Source: Parapedobacter deserti (GTDB lineage: Bacteria; Bacteroidota; Bacteroidia; Sphingobacteriales; Sphingobacteriaceae). From it: DNA of 64,000 nt. Where the stretch lies: assembly GCF_042646065.1 (NCBI RefSeq), contig NZ_JBHRTA010000060.1, positions 49,956-113,955 on the forward strand, in the 5' to 3' direction. A program made the translations under genes and the position numbers. The notes below the pieces were generated by a model, which had not been told where the DNA came from, made no database searches, and saw only the letters and a program-made list of their open reading frames with translations. Below, piece after piece: positions 53,620-61,714 of the stretch. Every line of letters starts with the position of its first letter. Position 1 is the stretch's first letter.

Positions 53620-54101
53620 ACCAGTTCCGCATCAAGAATCTGGATTTCCGAATTACCCTCCTGGGTGTTCGCATTGAGGCGCACGCGTCCCCGTATTTTA
53701 AGGGGTTCTTCCGTGAAGCGTACTTTTTTGCCCTTTTTCATGAAGATTTCCACCATTGGCGGTATGTCGCCTTGCCCGCAGAACATACATTGCATGATCG
53801 GCAGCACCGAGAGCATAAACGTTTCGTGATCCCGCCCGCCGTTTAAGGGCACCAGATAGCCCGGTAGCGTAACTGTTTTATTATCTATTGCCTTCAGCTC
53901 ATTGGGGAAATGTGGCGTATAAATCGTTTGGTTGTCTTTATGCGTCACTTTATACATCAACTTATTGATGACTTCCCATGTTTCGTTCATCATGGGGGTA
54001 TGATCCGGTACGTCCCCGAACGGATTATCCTGCGCCTGTGCTACTTGGATACCCGTTATGACCAATGCTACCGCTACTAACCGTTTGATATGCTTAATCA
54101 T
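53613..54101 (-). CDS. DUF3299 secreted protein of the His-rich ABC operon
   Basis: A 162-residue protein with a signal peptide (RLVAVALVITGIQVAQAQ) and a DUF3299 domain: VTLPGYLVPLNG, then LPIMQCMFCGQGDIPPMVEIFM, with a CxxC pair that could bind metal. DUF3299 genes often accompany ABC systems of the kind found here. ATG at 54101 fits the signal peptide and lies 7 nt after the permease stop. No biochemical role is established; a periplasmic metal-handling function is inference. Confidence 0.85.
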   Translation of the reverse strand: MIKHIKRLVAVALVITGIQVAQAQDNPFGDVPDHTPMMNETWEVINKLMYKVTHKDNQTIYTPHFPNELKAIDNKTVTLPGYLVPLNGGRDHETFMLSVLPIMQCMFCGQGDIPPMVEIFMKKGKKVRFTEEPLKIRGRVRLNANTQEGNSEIQILDAELVQ

Positions 54102-54108
54102 TTTTTCC

Positions 54109-55413
54109 TTAATTTCCCGATAATGTCTGCGATATGGGTGTTCGGTACGCTTTGACAGCGGGAATTGCCGCAGCAACAAACCCGATGCCGACGCCTATGG
54201 CTACTAACCATATTTCCTGTGGCAGCAGTGTCATCGCATCCAATAACGTGGTGTTGCCTGTCGTGCTGCTGCTGATGAGGTAAAGGGCGATATGGCCAAT
54301 GACAATTCCGAACACCGCGCCTACAAAGGTAAGCAATATTCCCTCGGCAATTACTATGCCGAAGAGCTTCCCCTGCGAAGCGCCAAGGGTGCGCATAATG
54401 GCCACGTCGTATTTGCGGTTTTTCAATGCATTATACAGGCTGATGAAGACACTGAGGGCCGCCATCAACATTATCACATAAGCCAAAACCTGTAAGGAGT
54501 CTATACCGATGCCTAGAAGTGAAAATAACCGGGCGCTCTCGATAGCCGGCGATGCCGCTTGCAACGCAGTGTTTTGATTAACCAGTCGTGGCAGCATGCC
54601 GATGGCTGCCGGATTCCGGTATTGGATGAGCAGGCTCGTGATTTCGCGTTCACCGGAGCCGATATCGCCCATGATGCTTTTGACGAGCACGGGCTCGCCA
54701 TCCGTGTGGCCGTGTGCCGGATGGCCGTCATGATCGTGGTGTTCGCCGTGATGGTGTTCATGTTCCCCCACGCCGGCTACATCATCTTCATCACGGTGAT
54801 CGCCATGCATGCGCCATACGCTTGCCAGATTAGTCAATATAAGCCGGTCGGCGATGGGGTGCTTTGCATCTAATATGCCAGTGATGATGTACGGATGCTC
54901 ATCGTGGGTATGCCCATCCTCACTCAGGCCATGAGCACCGTAGATTTTGTCTCCGATGCGCAGTCCGTGCCGGCGGGCCACCTCGGCACCGACCACGGCT
55001 TCAAAGTCGTCTTGCCACAGCTGCCCTTCAGTCAGCTCCAGCCCATATAATTGCAGAAACGAGCTATCCGTACCCACAATGCGGTGGCCGCGGTAATTAT
55101 CGCCCAATGAAAGGGGGACTGCCAGCCTTACCAACGGGTTTGCCGCCAGTTTGTCGGCTTCCGCTAAGCTGATGTTGCCGGTAGGGTTATCCATGTGATA
55201 GACGCTACTCAGGATAAGTTGGATAGGACTGCCTTTGGCTCCCACCACGAGGTCAATGCCGCGACTGTTGTTGTCGAGCTGCTCCTCGATCTGGTGTGAC
55301 GTGAGCATCAACACGCATAAGATGCCGGTGCCGAAGGCCGTCAGCAAAATACCCAAGATGGAAGTCGCCGGATTCTGGCGGATGTTTTTCCAAGCAATTT
55401 GTAACATGTTCAT
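54109..55413 (-). CDS. MacB/FtsX-type ABC permease with histidine-rich periplasmic loop
   Basis: A 434-residue permease: one N-terminal membrane segment (about 15-38), a large periplasmic domain, then three C-terminal segments (about 310-425) with the FtsX motif MRTLGASQGKLFGIVIAEG. Within the periplasmic domain, residues 168-182 and especially 203-240 are packed with His and acidic residues (EHEHHHGEHHDHDGH). Such loops typically bind Zn, Ni or Cu. The ATPase gene overlaps its start by 4 nt. MacB-type systems act by mechanotransmission rather than passing substrate through the membrane. Confidence 0.92.
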   Translation of the reverse strand: MNMLQIAWKNIRQNPATSILGILLTAFGTGILCVLMLTSHQIEEQLDNNSRGIDLVVGAKGSPIQLILSSVYHMDNPTGNISLAEADKLAANPLVRLAVPLSLGDNYRGHRIVGTDSSFLQLYGLELTEGQLWQDDFEAVVGAEVARRHGLRIGDKIYGAHGLSEDGHTHDEHPYIITGILDAKHPIADRLILTNLASVWRMHGDHRDEDDVAGVGEHEHHHGEHHDHDGHPAHGHTDGEPVLVKSIMGDIGSGEREITSLLIQYRNPAAIGMLPRLVNQNTALQAASPAIESARLFSLLGIGIDSLQVLAYVIMLMAALSVFISLYNALKNRKYDVAIMRTLGASQGKLFGIVIAEGILLTFVGAVFGIVIGHIALYLISSSTTGNTTLLDAMTLLPQEIWLVAIGVGIGFVAAAIPAVKAYRTPISQTLSGN

Positions 55414-56075
55414 TGTTTTTGCCCTCCCATTTCGTAGGCGTGTGCTATGCGTGTTTTTACCCGTTTATCGTGTGTGGCGATGATTAGGGTTGCTCCCTGC
55501 TGCTCGGCTTGAGCAAGCAGCAGATTAAGTACGCTCTCTGTGTTGCGATCGTCAAGCGAAGCGGTGGGTTCGTCCGCAACGAGAATGGCGGGTTTGTTGA
55601 TCACCGCTCGGGCAATTGCTGCCCGTTGCATCTGTCCCCGGCTTAACTTGCCGGGATAGCTGTTGGCTTTATGGCCGAGGTTGAGCAACTCAAGCACTTC
55701 ATGTATCCGGTTATTGTCCACCTGTGCGCCCGCGAATCCCTGTGCGATTTGCAGGTTTTCTTTTACGGTAAGGCTTTTGACGAGGTGGGCCTCTTGGAAG
55801 ATCAGCCCGATCCGTTGCCCCCTGAATTCGTCCAGCTTCCGTGCGGGCAATTCATAAAGTTCCTGTCCGTCAATTTCCACAGCCCCTGCGTCTGGCTTGA
55901 GCAGACCGCTTAGGATGTGTAACAAAGTGGTCTTGCCGCTCCCCGAATCGCCCAGGATTAAGGTGTGCTGTCCTTTGCGGACTTCGAGATCCGCGAACTG
56001 TAACGACTCGCCCCCGGCATATCGATAAGCGATTCCTTTTAAGCGGATAACTGCGTTGGTAATGTGCTCTTTCAT
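55410..56075 (-). CDS. ABC transporter ATP-binding protein (LolD/MacB type)
   Basis: A 221-residue ATPase with Walker A LGDSGSGKTTLLHIL, Q-loop in FQEAHLVKSLTV, signature LSRGQMQRAAIARA (LSRGQ replacing LSGGQ), Walker B ILVADEPTASLD and the switch His in IIATHDKRV. It powers the His-rich permease, whose start overlaps its stop by 4 nt. ATG at 56075 is preferred to a TTG 21 nt upstream. It is the first gene of the three-gene operon. Confidence 0.94.
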   Translation of the reverse strand: MKEHITNAVIRLKGIAYRYAGGESLQFADLEVRKGQHTLILGDSGSGKTTLLHILSGLLKPDAGAVEIDGQELYELPARKLDEFRGQRIGLIFQEAHLVKSLTVKENLQIAQGFAGAQVDNNRIHEVLELLNLGHKANSYPGKLSRGQMQRAAIARAVINKPAILVADEPTASLDDRNTESVLNLLLAQAEQQGATLIIATHDKRVKTRIAHAYEMGGQKQ

Positions 56076-56210
56076 GGTGGCCCTTAAATCTCGCAAGTTT
56101 AAGGTATTCCGTTTACATATACATCATGGCAATGCAACTTTATTGTTATTAGAGGTGCGTGGCAGGTTGTGGATTGGAAGGTGTGCATAGCGATTTTTGC
56201 GTGTGTGTTT

Positions 56211-56340
56211 TATTGATTTTATGGTTTTTGTCGTATTTTTTTTAATTTATGCGGTTAATTGTATTGATTTTGGTGAGTTATAGTATTTATTTTGTGTGTA
56301 TTTTGCTTATTTTTGATCTGTATTTTGTGATTTATATAAA
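56211..56340 (+). other. T/G-rich, nearly cytosine-free stretch before ald
   Basis: This 130-nt stretch directly upstream of the ald start contains only four C on the plus strand and is dominated by T and G, with several TATTTTG-like elements any of which could be a -7 box. There is no hairpin or frame of note. If transcribed it is an unstructured U/G-rich leader. Confidence 0.6.
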
Positions 56341-57453
56341 ATGATCGTTGGAATTCCGAAAGAAATAAAGAATAACGAGAGCCGTGTGGCGTTGACGGCG
56401 TCCGGAGTGTTTGAGTTGAGTCAATACGGTCATCGAATCTTGGTTGAACAAGGTGCCGGAAAAGGAAGTGGCATATCGGATGCCGAATATGAGCATGCCG
56501 GAGCGGAGATCATTACAGACGCTCATGATATCTGGGTGCGGGCAGATATGATCGTCAAAGTGAAAGAGCCGATAGATTGGGAGCTACGTGCAGCCCGGGC
56601 AGGGCAGGTTATCTTTACTTATTTCCATTTTGCATCGGACGGTACGCTCACCGAAGCCATGATAGGCCGCGGGGCGGTGTGCATAGCGTATGAAACCGTG
56701 GAGCAACCGGACCGGTCGCTGCCATTGCTTAAGCCGATGTCAGAGGTGGCGGGCCGTATGGCTGTTCAACAGGGCGCACGTTACCTGGAAAAGCCGGTCA
56801 AAGGCCGGGGCGTGTTGCTTGGAGGTGTTCCCGGCGTACCTCCTGGTCGGGTACTTATTCTCGGTGCGGGGATAGTCGGAGTACAGGCCGCAAAGATGGC
56901 ATCAGGGCTTGGTGCACATGTCACTATTCTGGATACCAATACCGACCGGCTGCGATATGTGAACGACATTTTGCCGCCTCATGTGGTGACGCAGTATTCC
57001 AGTCAATACACCATCCGTAAGATGGTACAGACCCATGACCTGATTATCGGGGCTGTACTGATACCGGGAGCCAAGGCACCCAACCTGATTACACGCGATA
57101 TGCTCAAGACCATGCGGCCCGGAACGGTTATCGTTGATGTAGCCGTCGATCAAGGAGGGTGCGTGGAAACCTGCGTGCCCACTACCCACGAAAATCCAAC
57201 CTATATGATTGATGATGTGCTCCATTATTGCGTGTCCAATATGCCAGGCGCTGTGCCGTTCACTTCTACGCTGGCGCTTACCCATTCAACGCTACCTTAT
57301 ATCATCAATATTGCCAACAAGGGGTGGAAGGCTGCTTGTGCACATGACCCTGCATTGACGAAAGGGCTTAACATAGTTGAAGGTAAAGTTGTACATCGGG
57401 GGGTGGCGGAGGCGTTTGAGCTGCCCCTGCATGATGTGGAGGAGGTTTTTTGA
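56341..57453 (+). CDS. ald: Alanine dehydrogenase
   Basis: The enzyme interconverts L-alanine and pyruvate plus ammonia with NAD. The 370 residues are full length: MIVGIPKEIKNNESRVALT, the substrate-binding Lys in VKVKEPI, active-site His in FTYFHFASD, the NAD-binding motif VLILGAGIVGVQAAKMASGLG, and the later VDVAVDQGGCVETCVPTTH. It is preceded by the T/G-rich tract and followed by the repeat array upstream of the TonB receptor. Confidence 0.96.
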   Translation: MIVGIPKEIKNNESRVALTASGVFELSQYGHRILVEQGAGKGSGISDAEYEHAGAEIITDAHDIWVRADMIVKVKEPIDWELRAARAGQVIFTYFHFASDGTLTEAMIGRGAVCIAYETVEQPDRSLPLLKPMSEVAGRMAVQQGARYLEKPVKGRGVLLGGVPGVPPGRVLILGAGIVGVQAAKMASGLGAHVTILDTNTDRLRYVNDILPPHVVTQYSSQYTIRKMVQTHDLIIGAVLIPGAKAPNLITRDMLKTMRPGTVIVDVAVDQGGCVETCVPTTHENPTYMIDDVLHYCVSNMPGAVPFTSTLALTHSTLPYIINIANKGWKAACAHDPALTKGLNIVEGKVVHRGVAEAFELPLHDVEEVF

Positions 57454-57471
57454 CTAGCGGACCAGAAGTGT

Positions 57472-57549
57472 GAAACATTTAATTAACATAAACCTAAACA
57501 TTCATTAATTTCATGTTAACCGTGTGGTAATGTTAAGTTTCTACTATTG
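57472..57549 (+). promoter_or_regulatory. 11-bp repeat array and promoter upstream of the TonB receptor (PhoB-like operator)
   Basis: NTAA(A/C/T) half-sites begin at 57483, 57494, 57505, 57516 and 57527 (TTAACA, CTAAAC, TTAATT, TTAACC, GTAATG), exactly 11 bp apart, with a weaker sixth at 57472. Direct repeats at 11-bp spacing are the binding pattern of OmpR/PhoB-family regulators. A TACTATTG element (57542-57549, one mismatch to the -7 consensus) follows the last repeat, and no TTG -33 element is seen, as expected for an activated promoter. A phosphate-starvation role is inference. Confidence 0.6.
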
Positions 57550-57566
57550 CAGGGAATTTAACGAAC

Positions 57567-60296
57567 ATGAATAACTGCATTAAACCATTCTTAACAACAA
57601 CCACATGTTTAATTATTTGCCTTTCCACTATTGCTCAAACCGGGATTATCCGGGGTATCGTTAGGGATTCGAGAACCAGCGATGTCATTGTGGGCGCTAC
57701 CGTCGGAATTTTAGGCACAACTCGGGGTGGCATTACAGACAACCTTGGACAATTCGTATTGGCTGATGTACCCGTTGGGGAATATGTTATTAAAGTGACC
57801 TATGTGGGGTATATCGGAACCCAGATAGAAGGTGTGGTTGTGAAATCCGATTTGGAGACCGTTTTAGAGATACAATTGGATGAGGGCGGGGAGTTGATGG
57901 ACGAAGTGGTGATAACCACCACCAGAACTCGAGGGAGTGATATTACATTGTTAGCCGAACAAAAGCGATCGGCGATGGTCATTCAGCGCATCGGTACGCA
58001 GGAACTTTCGCGTAAAGGGGTTAGCGACGCAGCCACTGCCGTCACCAAGATGTCAGGCGTATCTAAGGACGACGTTGGAAACCAGGTTTACATCCGTGGT
58101 ATGGGGGATCGGTATAATGCAACATCGCTAAATGGGCTACCGCTGCCATCCAACAATCCCTCATTGAAGAACATTGCATTGGATTTGTTTTCCACGGATA
58201 TCGTGGAGTTCATTTCGGTTGATAAAACGTATAACAGCCGGATGTCGGGCGACTTCGGTGGCGGAAGCGTGGATATCTACTCGAAAGACTACAGTGGCAG
58301 AGGGTTGCTTGAAGTTTCGGTATCATCTACCCTTAATTCGAATGCGCTTTCCCGTGCCGGCGATTTCAGGTTGTTCCCTGGGGGCAACAGGTGGGGATTC
58401 TCGGAATATGCGATACCGGAGAACCCCTTGAGCGGGTTCAACTTCGCCAACAGTGCAAATCCGGTTGCTCGTAATCCGTATCCGGCCAATGTCCGATTGT
58501 TGGGGGGCAAATCGTTTAACTTGGGCAGCGAGGGACGGTTCAGCTTTTTCGCGACAGCAGGTTTCGGTAATTCGTATGACTACCGGGAAGGGGTCAATCG
58601 GGATGTGAATGCACAAGGGGCTCGGCGGAGATGGACTGATCAGGAGCGGTTCGGATACCAGACCAATGCGACAGGGTTGCTCAACCTCACGTTCCAGATC
58701 AATCCGAAGCATCGTCTTTCGAACAATGTCTTATTCGTGAATAGCAGTGATCAACTGAATGAACGGTTCGATGGCTATTTTGTGGACATTACTGAAAGTG
58801 GAACCGGCTTAAAGCAATTGGGGTCGTACGCGCAGAACCGACTTCTGGTGGAGCAGCTGTTGGGCAAGCATCAGTTAAGCGATCGTATTGATGTCGACTG
58901 GGGTGTCTCGATAAGTCAGGTCGATTATTTCATGCCCGACCGTATCCAAAGCATGTTACGTCGTCAAGGGGGCGGTGAATTCATTATTGCACAGAACACG
59001 ACCACAGACAACAACCGATTCAACCAAAAGTTGAAGGAAAGAGAGTACGCGCTCAACGTCTCGGCGAGTTATAGGCTCGGGGATTTGGATGCACCCAAGG
59101 GTTACCTGCATGTAGGCTATCAGGGACGCGAGAAAAATCGGGATTTCGAATCTGTTCAGTTCAATTTCAACCACAGGAATCGCGAAGAAGTACTGGTGGA
59201 CCCCAATAACTTGGATGCATATTACAATCAAGCGAATTTCGCAGCCGGCCTTTTCGATTTTACCGGGTTTGCGGGCACTGCTCCACAAACCTACAATGGC
59301 GAACAAAGCATACATGCAGGGTATGTGAATCTGGAATATAATTTAACCGACCGGTTGACGGGTGTTCTTGGTGTTCGATATGAGCATATTAAGCAGTTTG
59401 TAGAATGGGTAACCATCCTAGATCCTGGAAATGAAAGTTCGTTTTCCAGAAGTCCGGTTTTACCGAATTTGAACTTGAAATATGAACTGGACAATAAACA
59501 GAACCTTCGCCTGGCCGCCAGTAAGACCTACACGATTCCGCAGTTTAAGGAACGCGCGCCCTTTGTGTACGACGATGGTACAATAGTGAGCTACGGTAAT
59601 CCGTATCTTTATCCCTCCGACAACTATAATTTCGATCTAAAGTGGGAACTTTTCCCTACGGCGGCTGAGCTGATCTCCATCACAGCGTTTGGAAAATACA
59701 TTCAGAGCCCGATCAATGAGGTCAACGTAGCCGCCACCGCCAATGATATCTCATGGGTAAACATTGGGGATGCCGGTACGGTGTTCGGTGCGGAGCTGGA
59801 ACTCCGGAAAGATATTTATCAATGGAATGATGACCGGAATGAGTTTTCCGGCGGCCTAAACGTGGCTTATATGAAAACCCGTCAGGATCTCAACAGGGAC
59901 AAGGTGGCTAAAGAAACTAACTTCAACATTAACACGACGTATGACGAATCCAGTTTTGCAGGGGCATCCGATCTCTTGGTTAATGCGGACCTGACATTTA
60001 CCAACCGGTGGCGGAACGGGAGGAATATTATGGCTACAGTTGCCTACTCGTATTTTTCCGACAAAGTGTATGCGTTGGGTATAGAGCAGAAGGGCAATTT
60101 GGTGGATCGCGGCGTCGGCACACTCGATGTTATCATCCGGAGCAAAATTACGCCCAAAGTTGGCGTCGATCTTTTATTCCGAAATCTATTGAATCCGGAA
60201 TATCGGAGAGTACAGGAAAATGCTACAGGTCATGTGCCGGTATTGACCTACAAAAAAGGGCAGTATATTTCGCTCGGTTTGAGTTATCGGATTTAG
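57567..60296 (+). CDS. TonB-dependent outer-membrane receptor
   Basis: A 909-residue receptor with signal peptide, an N-terminal carboxypeptidase-regulatory-like domain (about 24-110, IIRGIVRDSRTSDVIVGATV), a plug domain (KMSGVSKDDVGNQVYIRGMGDRYN) and a 22-strand barrel ending in an aromatic residue pattern (YISLGLSYRI). No SusD-type partner is present; instead a beta-helix-like lipoprotein follows 105 nt downstream. The substrate is not deducible from sequence. The upstream 11-bp repeat array suggests control by an OmpR/PhoB-type regulator. Confidence 0.93.
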   Translation: MNNCIKPFLTTTTCLIICLSTIAQTGIIRGIVRDSRTSDVIVGATVGILGTTRGGITDNLGQFVLADVPVGEYVIKVTYVGYIGTQIEGVVVKSDLETVLEIQLDEGGELMDEVVITTTRTRGSDITLLAEQKRSAMVIQRIGTQELSRKGVSDAATAVTKMSGVSKDDVGNQVYIRGMGDRYNATSLNGLPLPSNNPSLKNIALDLFSTDIVEFISVDKTYNSRMSGDFGGGSVDIYSKDYSGRGLLEVSVSSTLNSNALSRAGDFRLFPGGNRWGFSEYAIPENPLSGFNFANSANPVARNPYPANVRLLGGKSFNLGSEGRFSFFATAGFGNSYDYREGVNRDVNAQGARRRWTDQERFGYQTNATGLLNLTFQINPKHRLSNNVLFVNSSDQLNERFDGYFVDITESGTGLKQLGSYAQNRLLVEQLLGKHQLSDRIDVDWGVSISQVDYFMPDRIQSMLRRQGGGEFIIAQNTTTDNNRFNQKLKEREYALNVSASYRLGDLDAPKGYLHVGYQGREKNRDFESVQFNFNHRNREEVLVDPNNLDAYYNQANFAAGLFDFTGFAGTAPQTYNGEQSIHAGYVNLEYNLTDRLTGVLGVRYEHIKQFVEWVTILDPGNESSFSRSPVLPNLNLKYELDNKQNLRLAASKTYTIPQFKERAPFVYDDGTIVSYGNPYLYPSDNYNFDLKWELFPTAAELISITAFGKYIQSPINEVNVAATANDISWVNIGDAGTVFGAELELRKDIYQWNDDRNEFSGGLNVAYMKTRQDLNRDKVAKETNFNINTTYDESSFAGASDLLVNADLTFTNRWRNGRNIMATVAYSYFSDKVYALGIEQKGNLVDRGVGTLDVIIRSKITPKVGVDLLFRNLLNPEYRRVQENATGHVPVLTYKKGQYISLGLSYRI

Positions 60297-60401
60297 CTTG
60301 GTAACGATTTATTAATAATATGATAATCTCTAGTTGATTATTGGAATACCTAATAGGATTAATATTTGTGTTAAATTTTTTACTTATCAAAATTGACGGA
60401 C

Positions 60402-61592
60402 ATGAAAAAAACGATGTTTAAAAGTATGTGGGGCTTGGCAATAATTGCCGCAGCAACAGTAACCACTTCTTGTAATGACGATGATGATCCAACGCCACCA
60501 GAGGACGGCTTTGTATTGGTTCGGGATGACCTAAAAGGGGAATTTGAAGGAGAAGAGGTCATTTTGGAATCAGGCACCTATAAGCTTACCGGTAAATTGA
60601 TTGTTGGCGCTGGTGCGAAGCTGACGATTATGCCTGGTGTGGTTATTGAGGCTACGCAGGTGCCTGCTAATGAATTTGCTTCCGTTCGCTATATCGCAGT
60701 GGCACAAGGCGGACAAATCGATGTCCGGGGCAGTGCGGACAACCCGGTTGTGATGACGGCTACAGAGAAGAAACCCGGAGCCTGGGGTGGTTTGGTATTA
60801 TGTGGCCGAGCACCGATTAACAAGGGCGAGGACGCGGTATCAGAAGTTGGCGAGTTAACCTACGGTGGTTCCGTAGAGAATGATAATTCAGGCTCTATCA
60901 GATACCTCCGGTTGGAATACACCGGTTTCGCGTATAATAGCGATAAAGAATTCAACGGGCTGTCCATGTTTGGTGTGGGAAGCGGCACCACTATTGAATA
61001 CGTGCAGGCCTACGAAGGTTCAGATGACGGATTCGAATGGTTTGGTGGCACTGTCTCATCTAACTACTTGGTTGTTACCAATTACTCTGAAGATGTGGGC
61101 GATGACCTATTTGACTGGACAGAAGGTTGGACCGGCAGTGGTGAAAACTGGTATGGTATCCGCACAAATGGCGGAAATCGTGGTATCGAGGCGGACAACA
61201 ATGGAAATGACCACGTGGCGACCCCCGTTTCCAATCCTACAATCAGAAATCTGACGTTGGTTGGCGCTGGTAGTGCCGGTTCAGAGCCCCAAGCTATTAA
61301 ACTGCGCGTTGGAACAAAAGGTACATTCGATAATGTGGTATTGAACAACTGGTCAACAGGCTTTGATGTTGAACACGACGAGGGCATTTCGTTCGTTGGT
61401 GATGGATCGTTAGTTGCTGCAAACGTACGGTTCATTAACGTGACGACAAAAGCGACGGGCAAGGCGACCAATGGTAACAGTGCTAATGTAGATGCGATAT
61501 TCACCGAAAACAATAGCGCAACGGGTGCTGGTACAACTGGTAATGAACTTCCGAGCTGGGCTGCAGGCTGGGCGTTACCCATCGGTCAGTAA
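60402..61592 (+). CDS. Beta-helix-like surface lipoprotein, partner of the TonB receptor
   Basis: A 396-residue lipoprotein: signal with lipobox (TTSC, near residue 24), a short acidic linker (NDDDDPTPPEDG) that resembles a Bacteroidota lipoprotein surface-export signal, then a repetitive beta-rich body. Phrases such as GGQIDVRGSADNPVVMTA and KPGAWGGLVLCGRAPINKG recur in a Bacteroidota family with a right-handed parallel beta-helix pattern. ATG at 60402 fits the signal. It is presumably co-transcribed with the receptor and ends at a terminator. Its ligand is unknown. Confidence 0.85.
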   Translation: MKKTMFKSMWGLAIIAAATVTTSCNDDDDPTPPEDGFVLVRDDLKGEFEGEEVILESGTYKLTGKLIVGAGAKLTIMPGVVIEATQVPANEFASVRYIAVAQGGQIDVRGSADNPVVMTATEKKPGAWGGLVLCGRAPINKGEDAVSEVGELTYGGSVENDNSGSIRYLRLEYTGFAYNSDKEFNGLSMFGVGSGTTIEYVQAYEGSDDGFEWFGGTVSSNYLVVTNYSEDVGDDLFDWTEGWTGSGENWYGIRTNGGNRGIEADNNGNDHVATPVSNPTIRNLTLVGAGSAGSEPQAIKLRVGTKGTFDNVVLNNWSTGFDVEHDEGISFVGDGSLVAANVRFINVTTKATGKATNGNSANVDAIFTENNSATGAGTTGNELPSWAAGWALPIGQ

Positions 61593-61618
61593 TCTCGTAT
61601 ATTGAACCAAAAAAATGG

Positions 61619-61652
61619 AAGTTGTCTCAGCAATGGGGCAACTTTTCTTTTT
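61619..61652 (+). terminator. Terminator after the TonB receptor operon
   Basis: AAGTTGTCTC (61619-61628) pairs with GGGGCAACTT (61635-61644, two G-U), followed by a T-rich run to 61652. The group II intron remnant begins about 60 nt further on. Confidence 0.8.
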
Positions 61653-61714
61653 TATTGCGTCGGCATGGACGATAACTCTAAGGTATAAGTCACGAACACG
61701 CTCGGCAGTAGGAA

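Noticed and set aside
56076..56160. Zur-type operator before the His-rich ABC operon
   Set aside because: I looked for an inverted GTTATAACAT-like element to support zinc control and found none convincing.
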